The notes under the pieces were generated by a model that made no database searches, was not told where the DNA came from, and saw only the letters and a list, made by a program, of their open reading frames with translations. Source: Paracoccus spongiarum (GTDB taxonomy: Bacteria > Pseudomonadota > Alphaproteobacteria > Rhodobacterales > Rhodobacteraceae). From it: 64,000 nucleotides of DNA. A program made the translations under genes and the position numbers. This document shows, piece by piece, positions 54,884 to 63,461 of this stretch (positions are counted from its first letter, which is position 1; the number at the start of each line of letters is the position of its first letter). Location: the NCBI RefSeq assembly GCF_030732095.1, contig NZ_JAVAMQ010000005.1, forward strand, positions 180,081-244,080. Reading direction: 5' to 3'.

Positions 54884-55552
54884 ATGAAAGCCATCAGCAG
54901 CCTTGCGGCGCTGGTCCTTGGCGCGTTCGTGGCCGGCGCGGCCTTCGCGCAGACCGACGCGGCCGGAGACACGCCCCCGGCCGAAGCCGGCGCAGGCGCG
55001 GCGGCCGCGGTGTCGGGCACTGCCGAGGCGCCGGCGGCGGATGCCGCGGCCGCAGAACCGGCGGATGCCGGCGGCGGTGACGCGGCGGCAGGCAAGGTTC
55101 TGGCCAATGGCATGGACATCACCCCCGCGAACATGGAAAACGGGCGCTGGTACAATGCCGACGGAATTCCGGTCTACAAGATCGACGAGGACGGCACCGT
55201 CGACTTCGCGACCTTCAACGGCTATCGCCGTTATTCGGCCGAATGCCATGTCTGCCACGGTCCCGACGGCGAGGGGTCGACCTATGCGCCGGCGCTGAAG
55301 AACTCGGTGCTGCGGATGGACTACTACGACTTCCAGCAGATCGTCGCATCGGGCAAGCAGGACGTGAACGCCGCGCAGAACCAGGTGATGCCGGCCTTTG
55401 GCACCAACAAGAATGTCTGGTGCTATATCGATGACATCTATGCCTATCTCCTGGCGCGCGGCACCGGCGACCTCCCGCGTGGCCGGCCCGCCAAGAAGGC
55501 CGACAAGCCCGACGAATTCACCGCGCAGGAAGATTCCTGCATGTCGATGTAA
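54884..55552 (+). CDS. cycB: Cytochrome c553i (XoxG-type electron acceptor)
   Basis: The 222-residue protein has a signal peptide ('MKAISSLAALVLGAFVAGAAFAQ'), a 45-residue Ala/Pro/Glu linker, and one heme site 'CHVCH' with the probable sixth ligand Met in 'NQVMPAFG'. It is the periplasmic acceptor for XoxF and corresponds to Paracoccus CycB. Its C-terminal region adds two Cys ('VWCYIDD' and 'DSCMSM'). Start ATG at 54884 follows GGGAGGAAGA. Confidence 0.93.
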   Translation: MKAISSLAALVLGAFVAGAAFAQTDAAGDTPPAEAGAGAAAAVSGTAEAPAADAAAAEPADAGGGDAAAGKVLANGMDITPANMENGRWYNADGIPVYKIDEDGTVDFATFNGYRRYSAECHVCHGPDGEGSTYAPALKNSVLRMDYYDFQQIVASGKQDVNAAQNQVMPAFGTNKNVWCYIDDIYAYLLARGTGDLPRGRPAKKADKPDEFTAQEDSCMSM

Positions 55553-55553
55553 G

Positions 55554-56369
55554 ATGGCGCATCGCCTCGCCCTTGCCATGATGCTGGCCACCTGCGCCGC
55601 GGTTCCGGCCGCGGCGCAGGTCGCCGACCTGCGCTCGACCACGGCGTTCCGGGTCTGCGCCGATCCTGCCAATGCGCCCATGTCGATGAAGGACGGCTCG
55701 GGCTTCGAGAACCGGCTGGCCGCGAAATTCGGCGAATGGCTGGGCCTCCCGGTGACCTACAGCTGGTTTCCCTCGGGCATGGGCTTCATCACCAAGACCC
55801 TGCGCGCCGGCACCTGCGACGTGGTGATGGGCTATGCGCAGGGCGACGAGCTGGTGCAGAACACCAACCACTACTACACCTCGGTCTTCGGGATCGTGGC
55901 CCGCAGGGACGGCCCGCTGGCCGATGTGGACCGGCTGGGCGATCCGGCGCTGAAGGGGCATCCGCTGGGCGTGATCGCGGGCAGCCCGCCCGCGACGATC
56001 ATGGCGCGGGCCGGGCTGGCCAAGGACATGCGCGGCGCCGACCTGTTCGTGGATCGCCGCGTCGAGGACCCCGTGGGCGAGCTGATCGAGGGCGTCCGCG
56101 AGGGCAGCCTGGATGCCGCAGTGCTGTGGGGTCCGCTGGCCGGGCCGCGCCTGAAGGACGACCCCGACCTGCAGTTCACGCCGCTGTTGCAGGAAACGAC
56201 CGGCCCGAAGATGTTCTATCGCATCACCATGGGTGTCAGACTGGGTGAACAGGAATGGAAACGCCAACTGAACAGCCTGATCCGTCGCCATCAGGACGAG
56301 ATCGACGCCCTGCTGCACGAGGCGGGGGTGCCGCTGGTGGACGACTACGGCAAGGCCTTGGCGCCGTGA
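55554..56369 (+). CDS. xoxJ: Periplasmic binding-protein-like XoxJ
   Basis: The 271-residue protein has a signal peptide ('MAHRLALAMMLATCAAVPAAAQ') and a type 2 binding-protein fold ('FRVCADPANAPMSMKDGSGFENRLAAKFGEWLG', 'GTCDVVMGYAQGDELVQNTNHYYTSVFGIV', 'DAAVLWGPLAG'). XoxJ/MoxJ proteins are thought to help mature or activate XoxF. The ATG at 55554 begins 1 bp after the cycB stop. Confidence 0.92.
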   Translation: MAHRLALAMMLATCAAVPAAAQVADLRSTTAFRVCADPANAPMSMKDGSGFENRLAAKFGEWLGLPVTYSWFPSGMGFITKTLRAGTCDVVMGYAQGDELVQNTNHYYTSVFGIVARRDGPLADVDRLGDPALKGHPLGVIAGSPPATIMARAGLAKDMRGADLFVDRRVEDPVGELIEGVREGSLDAAVLWGPLAGPRLKDDPDLQFTPLLQETTGPKMFYRITMGVRLGEQEWKRQLNSLIRRHQDEIDALLHEAGVPLVDDYGKALAP

Positions 56370-56905
56370 TCCGCCGGCTGGCCATGCTGGTTCTGGTGGC
56401 CGCGCTGGCCGGCCCGGTCGCGGCGCAGGTCCCCGAACCCGACGACTACCGCGGCGAACCCTATCGCGCGCCGGTGCCTTCCACGCTGGCCGGGGCCGAG
56501 GTCGTCGACGCGGCCGGGGCCATCGCCCTGCACGCGCAGGGGGTGCCCTTCGTCGATGTGCTGCCGCGCAAGACCCGGCCGCCCGAACTGCCCGAAGGCA
56601 CCGTCTGGCGCGAACCCCCGCACGAGACGATCCCCGGCGCGCTGTGGCTGTGGAACACCGGCTACCAGAAGCTGTCCGAGGTCGAACATGCGCGGCTGGT
56701 CGACGGGCTGGAAAAGGCCAGCGGCGGCGACCTGGCCGCGCCGCTGGTGATCTTCTGCCGCGCCGATTGCTGGATGAGCTGGAACGCCGCGCGCCGCGCC
56801 GTCGAGATGGGCTATCAGCGGATCAGCTGGTTTCCCGGCGGCATCGAGCAGTGGCAGGCCGCCGGCGGCGCCGCGCTGGTCAGCGCGGAACCTGTCGCCC
56901 CGTGA
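56366..56905 (+). CDS. PQQ-associated rhodanese-like protein with CxxxCW motif
   Basis: The 179-residue protein has a signal peptide ('MIRRLAMLVLVAALAGPVAAQ') and a rhodanese-like domain with 'IFCRADCWMSWNAARRAVEMGY', the motif that defines a group regularly found beside PQQ alcohol dehydrogenases. Its role is unknown; a redox or sulfur function is plausible from the two cysteines. The GTG start at 56366 overlaps the xoxJ stop (GTGA). The 3' end overlaps a convergent gene by 26 bp. Confidence 0.86.
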   Translation: MIRRLAMLVLVAALAGPVAAQVPEPDDYRGEPYRAPVPSTLAGAEVVDAAGAIALHAQGVPFVDVLPRKTRPPELPEGTVWREPPHETIPGALWLWNTGYQKLSEVEHARLVDGLEKASGGDLAAPLVIFCRADCWMSWNAARRAVEMGYQRISWFPGGIEQWQAAGGAALVSAEPVAP

Positions 56906-57815
56906 ACTGGCCGAAGGCCCGTGGCCCGGCGGGGACCTCGATCGCCGCGCGCACCGACAGGCTGGCGGCATCGATGATCTGCACGCTGTCGGAATCCCAG
57001 TTGGCGACGACCACGCCGCTGCCATCGGGCAGGGCGGCGATCCCCTCGGGATAGTCGCCGGTGACCACCTCGCCGGTGATCTCCAGCGTGCGCGGGTCGA
57101 ACACCGTCAACGTCCCGGCATACTGGTTGGTGACAAAGCCGCGGCCGGCCGCGAAGGCCACCGCATAGGGATGGCTGCCGGTCGGCACCGCGCCGATCAG
57201 CCGCCCGGCGATCGGGTCGATGACCGAGACGCGGTTGCCCTGCACATCGGCTGTCCACAGCCGTCCGTCATGGAATGTCAGCCCGAAGGGATGTTCGCCG
57301 GCGGTCCGCACCCGCCGCAACAGCCGCCCGGTCATCGCGTCGAAGATGCTGACCGCGTTGGCGTCGCGATCCGCCGTGGCCACCAGCACCCCGTCGGGGC
57401 TGACCGCGACCCCCGCCGGGGCATCGCCGGTGGCTGCCGACCACAAGGGCGCCAGCCCCGCATCCAGCCGCGTCAGCCTGTCGCCGAACCAGTCGGTCAC
57501 GAAGATCCCGCCGCCCGGCGCCACCGCGACACCGAAGGCGCCCTCGCCCAGATCGGCCTTCGCCACCAGCCTCGCGGCCTCGTCCAGCACGCTCAGCCGG
57601 CCGGTCTCGGCGGCGATGACATAGGCCAGCCCCCGCGCGGAATCATAGGCGACGGGCGCAGGCGCACCCTCGATCCGGGCGCTGGCCACGATCCGCTGCC
57701 GGTCCAGGTCGAGGATCGAGACGGCGTTGCCGTTCTGCGAGGTCACGAACGCGATGTCCCCGGCACCGGCCGGGGAGGTCAGGGCAAGAAGGCCGACCAG
57801 CGCCCGCGCCAGCAT
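56880..57815 (-). CDS. YVTN-type beta-propeller periplasmic protein
   Basis: The 311-residue protein has a short signal peptide ('MLARALVGLLALTSPAGAG') and about seven blades with repeats such as 'NGNAVSILDLDRQRIVASARIEGAPAPVAYDSARGLAYV' and 'TGSHPYAVAFAAGRGFVTNQYAGTLTVFDPRT'. Such proteins accompany PQQ-dependent dehydrogenase clusters; function unknown. It is encoded 8 bp after the SRPBCC gene on the minus strand and converges with the rhodanese gene. A second propeller gene lies at 59740-60723. Confidence 0.88.
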   Translation of the reverse strand: MLARALVGLLALTSPAGAGDIAFVTSQNGNAVSILDLDRQRIVASARIEGAPAPVAYDSARGLAYVIAAETGRLSVLDEAARLVAKADLGEGAFGVAVAPGGGIFVTDWFGDRLTRLDAGLAPLWSAATGDAPAGVAVSPDGVLVATADRDANAVSIFDAMTGRLLRRVRTAGEHPFGLTFHDGRLWTADVQGNRVSVIDPIAGRLIGAVPTGSHPYAVAFAAGRGFVTNQYAGTLTVFDPRTLEITGEVVTGDYPEGIAALPDGSGVVVANWDSDSVQIIDAASLSVRAAIEVPAGPRAFGQFTGRQVPR

Positions 57816-57823
57816 GGCCCGGG

Positions 57824-58381
57824 CTATTCGACCTTGCCGAAGCGTTCGGCCAGCGCGTCGAGGCCCGCCTGATAGATGCCGCCCACGGCGGCCTCGGCGG
57901 CCGCGTCGTTCAGGGTCTCGGGCGGGTCGTTGTTCGGAAAGCCGCGGTAATAGCCGCCCTTCCAGACCACCTCGGCCTTGCCGTCCTTGTCCCTCACCTG
58001 CAGGGTCGAGGAATAGTTGGTCACCGGCAGCACCTCGGGGGCGACCTCGGTAATCATGTATTTGTAGCTGCGCTTCCCGGCGTCGATCGCCATCAGCTGT
58101 TCGGTGATGGTCGGATCGCCCGCATCGGCCTTCAGATGCAGCTCCCGGGTCGATTCGTCGGGCACGTTCGCCGCCGCGCCCTCGGGCGTCATCTCGGTCG
58201 AGGCGACGGCGGGATGCCAGCTCATGTCGTCAAAGCGGCCGATCACCGCCCACACCTCGTCCGGCGTCGCATCCAGCGTCACCGTCATCTCGGTCTTCAG
58301 CCGTGACGGCCCATGGGCCCCCGCCATCGTCGCCAGCGCAAGCGTCGCACCCAGGGCGAGGCCAAGCGTTTTCCTGATCAT
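57824..58381 (-). CDS. SRPBCC family exported protein (MxaD-like)
   Basis: The 185-residue protein has a signal peptide ('MIRKTLGLALGATLALATMAGAHG') and a START/polyketide-cyclase-like fold ('MTVTLDATPDEVWAVIGRFDDMSWHPAVAS', 'VWKGGYYRGFPNNDPPETLNDAAAEAAVGGIYQAGLDAL'). It resembles MxaD, which stimulates electron transfer from methanol dehydrogenase. It is first in a two-gene minus-strand unit with the propeller gene, diverging from the PQQ ABC genes. Confidence 0.85.
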   Translation of the reverse strand: MIRKTLGLALGATLALATMAGAHGPSRLKTEMTVTLDATPDEVWAVIGRFDDMSWHPAVASTEMTPEGAAANVPDESTRELHLKADAGDPTITEQLMAIDAGKRSYKYMITEVAPEVLPVTNYSSTLQVRDKDGKAEVVWKGGYYRGFPNNDPPETLNDAAAEAAVGGIYQAGLDALAERFGKVE

Positions 58382-58465
58382 TGCGTCCCTGTCCTCCCGA
58401 AACGTCGCCTAGACCATGCGATCCGGGCCGCCCGACGTCCATACGACAAAAGATGTAGCCAATCA

Positions 58466-58484
58466 TTCCCGCCCGGACCGGGAA
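58466..58484. promoter_or_regulatory. Short inverted repeat in the divergent promoter gap
   Basis: TTCCCG (58466-58471) and CGGGAA (58479-58484) form a small dyad in the 162-bp gap between the divergent SRPBCC and ABC binding-protein genes. It is a possible operator for a PQQ/methanol regulator; evidence is positional. Confidence 0.3.
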
Positions 58485-58543
58485 GAATAACCGGGTTGAT
58501 GCGGGCGCGCCCAGCCCGCAACATGCTGCCGGGGAGTGAGAAA

Positions 58544-59743
58544 ATGTTCAAGGGAATCATGGGACTTTTGGCTGGTGCCTGCCTGTCGGCCGGCGCCGCC
58601 CCGGCCCAGCAGGGCGATCCGGCGCTGATCCGCGCGGCGGTGCTGCGAGTCGATGTCGCCGGGTTGCCGCCGATCTCGCGGCTGGATCTGCGTCCCGCGG
58701 ACCTGGGCTTTGCCGGCGCCCGGCTGGCGATCGATGACAACGACACCACCGGCCGCTTCATGGGCCAGGATTTCGAGGCCGAGGAGGTCGCTTCCACCCC
58801 GGACGCGGCGGGCGCCGAGCTTGACCGGCTGCTGGGCGAGGGCATCGAATTCGTGGTGTTGCTGGCCGATGACGCCACCACGCTGGCGCTGGCCGATCAG
58901 GCCGGCGACCGGGCGATCATCCTGAACGCCGCCGCCCGGGGCGACAATCTGCGCGGCGCCGACTGCCGCTTCAACACCATCCATGTTGCGCCCAGCCATG
59001 CGATGCTGGCCGATGCGCTGACCCAGTTCCTGATGTGGAAGAACTGGCCGCGCTGGTTCCTGATCGAAGGCAGCCATCCCGAGGACACCGGCTATGCCGA
59101 CGCCTTCCGCCGCTCGGCCGCGAAATTCGGCGCGAAGATCGTCGAACAGCGCGTGTTCGAGGACACCGGCGGTGCCCGCAGCACCGACAGCGGCCACGTC
59201 CAGGTGCAGAAGCAGATGCCGGTCTTTACCCAGCGCGCCGCCGAACACGACGTGGTCGTGACCGCGGACGAGGCCGATGTCTTTGCCAGCTACCTGCCCT
59301 ACCAGACCTGGGACCCGCGCCCGGTCACCGGCTCGGCCGGGTTGGTGCCGCGCAGCTGGCATCCCGCGATGGAGGCCTGGGGCGCGACCCAGTTCCAGAA
59401 CCGCTTCGAGAGGCTGGCAAACCGGCCGATCCGCGAAGAGGATTACCAGACCTGGCTGGCGCTGCGGATGATCGGCGAGGCGGCGACCCGCACCGGGTCG
59501 GGCGATCCGGCGGCGTTGCGCGAATTCATGCTGTCGGACCAGTTCGACGTGGCGGGCTTCAAGGGGCAGAAGCTGACCCTGCGCGCCTGGGACCATCAGG
59601 TGCGACAGCCGATCCTCCTGACCACCGGCAACCTGACCGTCTCGGTCAGCCCGCAGGACCAGTATCTTCACCAGACCAGCCAGCTGGACACGCTGGGCAT
59701 CGACCGCCCCGAAACCGAATGCACGTTCCAGGAGGCATCGTGA
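58544..59743 (+). CDS. PQQ-system ABC transporter substrate-binding protein (branched-chain amino acid type)
   Basis: The 399-residue protein has a signal peptide ('MFKGIMGLLAGACLSAGAAPAQ') and a type 1 periplasmic binding fold, with 'LDRLLGEGIEFVVLLADDATTLALADQAGDRAIILNAAARGDNLRGADC' and 'KNWPRWFLIEGSHPEDTGYADAFRRSAAKFG'. It belongs to the group associated with PQQ-dependent alcohol dehydrogenase systems. It is followed by a beta-propeller (GTGA overlap), an acidic protein, an ATPase and an ABC-2 permease. The ligand is unknown. Confidence 0.88.
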   Translation: MFKGIMGLLAGACLSAGAAPAQQGDPALIRAAVLRVDVAGLPPISRLDLRPADLGFAGARLAIDDNDTTGRFMGQDFEAEEVASTPDAAGAELDRLLGEGIEFVVLLADDATTLALADQAGDRAIILNAAARGDNLRGADCRFNTIHVAPSHAMLADALTQFLMWKNWPRWFLIEGSHPEDTGYADAFRRSAAKFGAKIVEQRVFEDTGGARSTDSGHVQVQKQMPVFTQRAAEHDVVVTADEADVFASYLPYQTWDPRPVTGSAGLVPRSWHPAMEAWGATQFQNRFERLANRPIREEDYQTWLALRMIGEAATRTGSGDPAALREFMLSDQFDVAGFKGQKLTLRAWDHQVRQPILLTTGNLTVSVSPQDQYLHQTSQLDTLGIDRPETECTFQEAS

Positions 59744-60723
59744 AACATCTTTTGACCCTGACCCCTGCCCTCGTGCTGTTCGGGCTGGCCGAACCGGCGC
59801 AGGCCAACCGCGTCTTCGTCACCAACGAAAAGGGCAACGACGTCACCGTGCTGGACAGCCAGACGCTGGAGGTGATCGGCACCTATCCGGTCGGCAACCG
59901 CCCGCGCGGCATCACCATCAGCCCGGACGGCAAGGAGCTGTATGTCTGCGCCTCGGACGACAACCTCGTGCGGGTCTTCGATCCCGAGACGATGGAGGAG
60001 CTGCACACCCTGCCCTCGGGCCCCGACCCGGAACTGTTCGTGCTGCACCCCTCGGCCAATCCGCTGTATATCGCCAACGAGGACGACAACCTCGTGACCG
60101 TGGTGGACGTGAAGACCCATCAGGTGCTGGCCGAGATCCCGGTCGGCGTCGAGCCCGAGGGGATGGGCGTCAGCCCGGACGGCAGGATCGTCATCAACAC
60201 CTCGGAAACGACCAACATGGCGCATTTCATCGACAGCGAAAGCTTCGAGATCGTGGCCAATGTGCTGGTCGATTCGCGGCCCCGCTTTGCCGAATACAAC
60301 CATGACGGAACCAAGCTGTATGTCAGCTCCGAGATCGGCGGCACGGTCAGCGTGATCGACCCCGCCACCCAGCAGATCACGAAGAAGATCACCTTCGAGG
60401 TGCCCGGCGTGCTGCCCGAGGCGGTGCAGCCGGTCGGCGTCCGGGTCAGCAGCGACGGCCGGAAGGTGTTCGTGGCGCTCGGGCCGTCCAACCGCGTCGC
60501 GGTGATCGACGGCGAGACCGACGAGGTCAGGGACTACCTTCTGGTCGGCCAGCGCGTCTGGCAGATGGCCTTCACCCCGGACGAGAAATACCTGTTCACC
60601 ACCAATGGCAATTCCAACGACGTCTCGGTGATCGACGTCGCCTCCGAAGAGGTGGTGAAATCCGTGGCCGTGGGCCAGCAGCCCTGGGGCGTGGTGGTCG
60701 CGCCCGACGCGACCGCGAACTGA
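59740..60723 (+). CDS. PQQ-associated YVTN beta-propeller protein
   Basis: The 327-residue protein has a signal peptide ('MKHLLTLTPALVLFGLAEPAQA') and about seven YVTN blades ('RVFVTNEKGNDVTVLDSQTLEVIGTYPVGNRPRGITISPDGKELYV'), matching the PQQ-catabolism-associated propeller group. The GTG start overlaps the binding-protein stop, with AGGAGG 5 bases upstream. It is likely periplasmic; function unknown. Confidence 0.9.
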   Translation: MKHLLTLTPALVLFGLAEPAQANRVFVTNEKGNDVTVLDSQTLEVIGTYPVGNRPRGITISPDGKELYVCASDDNLVRVFDPETMEELHTLPSGPDPELFVLHPSANPLYIANEDDNLVTVVDVKTHQVLAEIPVGVEPEGMGVSPDGRIVINTSETTNMAHFIDSESFEIVANVLVDSRPRFAEYNHDGTKLYVSSEIGGTVSVIDPATQQITKKITFEVPGVLPEAVQPVGVRVSSDGRKVFVALGPSNRVAVIDGETDEVRDYLLVGQRVWQMAFTPDEKYLFTTNGNSNDVSVIDVASEEVVKSVAVGQQPWGVVVAPDATAN

Positions 60724-60746
60724 GCAACCGAGAAGGAGACGACGAC

Positions 60747-61313
60747 ATGACCCGCCTGCTGACCATCCTGATGATCATGGCCGGCCTTGGCCTGCCCGCC
60801 GCCGCGCAGGTCGCCGCCCCCGCCGACGATGCCGCCGCCACCGAAGCCGCGGCCGGTGCCGCCACGTCCGAGGAGGAGGACGACGACGACGATGACGAAG
60901 AGGACGGCGAGGCCGCGGCCACCTACGACGCCAAGGGCAAGTTCGACTATGGCTTTGCCGGGCTGATGGCGCGCGACAACCGCACCGATCTGGCGCCGTT
61001 GACCCTGGCCTCTGGCTCGCCGGTCGCGGCGCAGGAATACACGCTGAAATCGGGCGGCTTCTACCGCATCGACATCAATGCCGATGGCAGCGCCGAACTG
61101 GCCCTGTCGGGCGGCGACTTCTTCCGGTCCATCTGGATCAACGAGATCGTCATCAACGACATCGAGATCCGCCCGATGGGCGTGCACAGCATCGAATTCG
61201 ACAATGCCGGCACCGCCACCATCAGCTTCATCGCGGTGACGCCGGGCCGATATGCCTTGTCGATCCCCGGTTCCTCGGGCGACACTCAGCAGGCCGTCTT
61301 CAACATCCAGTAG
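60747..61313 (+). CDS. Exported protein with an acidic tract, conserved-context unknown
   Basis: The 188-residue protein has a signal peptide ('MTRLLTILMIMAGLGLPAAAQ'), an Ala-rich linker, a run of 12 acidic residues ('EEEDDDDDDEED' near residues 42-53), and a beta-rich domain of about 130 residues with 'GFYRIDINADGSAELALSGGDFF'. The domain looks cupredoxin- or Ig-like but no metal ligands could be assigned. It lies between the propeller and the ABC ATPase genes in a lanthanide-methanol cluster, so metal binding is a possibility, not a finding. Confidence 0.78.
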   Translation: MTRLLTILMIMAGLGLPAAAQVAAPADDAAATEAAAGAATSEEEDDDDDDEEDGEAAATYDAKGKFDYGFAGLMARDNRTDLAPLTLASGSPVAAQEYTLKSGGFYRIDINADGSAELALSGGDFFRSIWINEIVINDIEIRPMGVHSIEFDNAGTATISFIAVTPGRYALSIPGSSGDTQQAVFNIQ

Positions 61314-61318
61314 GCATC

Positions 61319-62044
61319 GTGACCGCCGCGCTCGAAATCGACCATGTCAGCCACAGCTTCGGCCGCGTCACCGCGCTGGACGATGTGTCGCTGACGGTCC
61401 CGCGCGGCGGCTTCACCGCGCTGCTGGGGGTGAACGGCGCGGGCAAGACCACGCTGTTTTCCCTCATCACCCGGCTTTACGACAACAGTTCGGGCAGCAT
61501 CCGCGTCGCCGGCCATGATCTGCGGCGCCAGCCCCGGCAGGCGCTGGCGCGGCTGGGGGTGGTGTTCCAGAGCCGGGCGATGGACGCCGATCTCAGCGTG
61601 CGCCAGAACCTCGCCTATCACGCCAGCCTGCACGGCATCGGCCGCAGCAATGCCGCCGCCCGGATCGAGGCGGTGCTGGCGCAGGTCGGGCTGGCCGAGA
61701 AATCGGGCGACCGCATCAGCGCGCTGTCGGGCGGCCAGCAGCGCCGGGCCGAAATCGCCCGCGCGCTGATCCACAGCCCCGACATCCTGCTGCTGGACGA
61801 GGCGACGGTGGGCCTTGACGTGAAATCCCGCGCCGAGGTGCTGGCGCTGACCCGGCGGCTGATCGCGGATCACGGCGTGTCGGCGCTGTGGGCCACCCAC
61901 ATCATGGACGAGATCCAGCCCGACGACGATCTGGTGATCCTGCATCAGGGCCGCGTGCTGCGGCAGGGCAGCGCCGGACAGATCGCCGCGGGCCAGGGTC
62001 TGACGCGCGCGTTTCTCGACCTGACCGGCGTGGCGGCGGCATGA
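61319..62044 (+). CDS. ABC transporter ATP-binding protein, exporter type (PQQ-associated)
   Basis: The 241-residue ATPase has Walker A 'GVNGAGKTTLFSL', signature 'LSGGQQRRAEIARAL', Walker B 'ILLLDEATVGLDVKS' and the switch His in 'WATHIMDE'. This belongs to the DrrA/NodI-type ATPases used with ABC-2 permeases. It starts with GTG 61319, 5 bp after the acidic protein gene, and overlaps the permease ATG by 4 bp. Confidence 0.93.
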   Translation: MTAALEIDHVSHSFGRVTALDDVSLTVPRGGFTALLGVNGAGKTTLFSLITRLYDNSSGSIRVAGHDLRRQPRQALARLGVVFQSRAMDADLSVRQNLAYHASLHGIGRSNAAARIEAVLAQVGLAEKSGDRISALSGGQQRRAEIARALIHSPDILLLDEATVGLDVKSRAEVLALTRRLIADHGVSALWATHIMDEIQPDDDLVILHQGRVLRQGSAGQIAAGQGLTRAFLDLTGVAAA

Positions 62045-62862
62045 GCGATCGCAGCTTTCCGCCGCGCGCCTGGGCCATTGCCTTCGCCGGCATCGCCCGG
62101 CGCGAGACGCTGCGTTTCGTGAACCAGCGCGGCCGCTTCCTGGCGGCGCTGGTGCGGCCGCTGGTCTGGCTGTTCATCTTTGCCGCCGGCTTCCGGGCGG
62201 TGCTGGGGCTGTCGATCACCCCGCCCTACCAGACCTATGTCCTCTACGAGGTCTACGTGACCCCCGGCCTTGTCGCGATGATCCAGCTGTTCAACGGCAT
62301 GCAATCCTCGCTGTCGATGGTCTATGACCGCGAGACGGGCGCGATGCGGACGCTGCTGGTCAGCCCCTTCCCGCGCTGGTTCCTGCTGGCCTCGAAGCTG
62401 GTCGCGGGGGTGCTGGTATCGATCATCCAGGTCTATACCTTCCTCGCCATCGCCTGGCTGTGGGATGTGCGCCCGCCGGTCTGGGGTTATCTGACCGTGC
62501 TGCCGGCGCTGGTGCTGGCGGGGCTGATGCTGGGGGCGATGGGGCTGTTCCTCAGCTCGGCGATCCGCCAGCTTGAAAACTTCGCCGGGGTGATGAACTT
62601 CGTCATCTTCCCGATGTTCTTCGCCTCCTCGGCGCTGTATCCGCTGTGGCGGATGCGCGAAAGCTCGACCCTGCTGCACGACATCTGCGCGGCGAACCCG
62701 TTCACCTATGCGGTCGAGCTGATCCGCTTCGCGCTTTACGGACAGGTGAACTGGCTGGCGCTGGCGGTGGTCCTAGGCTGTTTGGCGGGGTTTTTCGGCG
62801 CGGCGGTGTTCATGTATGATCCCTCCAAGGGTCTCTGGGCCCGCCGGAAAGGAACCGCATGA
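62041..62862 (+). CDS. ABC-2 type permease (PQQ-associated)
   Basis: The 273-residue protein has six membrane helices and the ABC-2 family features 'RGRFLAALVRPLVWLFIFAAGFRAVLG', 'DRETGAMRTLLVSPFPRWFLLASKL' and 'FFASSALYPLWRMRE'. It pairs with the upstream ATPase to form an exporter-type ABC system found near PQQ alcohol dehydrogenases. It overlaps both neighbours by ATGA. Confidence 0.92.
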   Translation: MSDRSFPPRAWAIAFAGIARRETLRFVNQRGRFLAALVRPLVWLFIFAAGFRAVLGLSITPPYQTYVLYEVYVTPGLVAMIQLFNGMQSSLSMVYDRETGAMRTLLVSPFPRWFLLASKLVAGVLVSIIQVYTFLAIAWLWDVRPPVWGYLTVLPALVLAGLMLGAMGLFLSSAIRQLENFAGVMNFVIFPMFFASSALYPLWRMRESSTLLHDICAANPFTYAVELIRFALYGQVNWLALAVVLGCLAGFFGAAVFMYDPSKGLWARRKGTA

Positions 62863-63455
62863 GACTTGTCCTGACGTTGATCGCGACCCTGGCCGCGGGC
62901 CCTGCCCTTGCCGCCGGCGGCACCGATCCCGACTGGCCCTGCATCCAGCGCAAGCAGCCGCACCTGTCGCTGGGACAGATGTGGACCGGCCCGATGCCCG
63001 ACGAGGCGACGTTGCAACTGGCCCGCGATTCGCGGATCGTGGCGCTGGCCGAACGGCTGGAACAGCGCCGGCTGCCGATGGATCAGGCCGAGGCCCAGAT
63101 TGCCGCATTTGCCGAGACCGCCGACAACATGCGGCTGACCGCGCTGATGCAGGCGGTGCTGGACCGGATCGAACCCGACCGCAGCGCCCTGATCGGCGGC
63201 ATCGCGCGCTATGGCAACCGCCAGGTCGCCCTTGCCCGCCGGATCGAGGAACGCCGCGCCACGATGGCCGCCATGGAGGCCGCCGAGACCCCCGATTTCG
63301 ACGCGATCGACGCCGAGGAACGCGCGCTGGACTGGGACCGGCGCATCTTCACCGAACGCCAGCAATCGCTGACCTATGTCTGCGAAACCCCGGTGATCCT
63401 GGAACAGCGCGCCTTCGCGCTGGCCCGCGCCATCGCCAGCCACCTGACGGACTGA
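62859..63455 (+). CDS. Exported helical protein of unknown function in the PQQ ABC cluster
   Basis: The 198-residue protein has a signal peptide ('MRLVLTLIATLAAGPALA') and a mostly helical mature part with 'WPCIQRKQPHLSLGQMWTGPMPDE' at the start and 'RRIFTERQQSLTYVCETPVILEQRAFALARAI' at the end; two cysteines could form a disulfide. It begins inside the permease stop (ATGA), so it is the fifth gene of the ABC cluster. No family name is recognised. Confidence 0.82.
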   Translation: MRLVLTLIATLAAGPALAAGGTDPDWPCIQRKQPHLSLGQMWTGPMPDEATLQLARDSRIVALAERLEQRRLPMDQAEAQIAAFAETADNMRLTALMQAVLDRIEPDRSALIGGIARYGNRQVALARRIEERRATMAAMEAAETPDFDAIDAEERALDWDRRIFTERQQSLTYVCETPVILEQRAFALARAIASHLTD

Positions 63456-63461
63456 CCGCGG

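Noticed and set aside
61080..61120. EF-hand calcium/lanthanide loop in the acidic exported protein
   Set aside because: The D-x-N-x-D-G stretch lacks the acidic residue at loop position 12 and the flanking helices, so it does not meet the EF-hand pattern.
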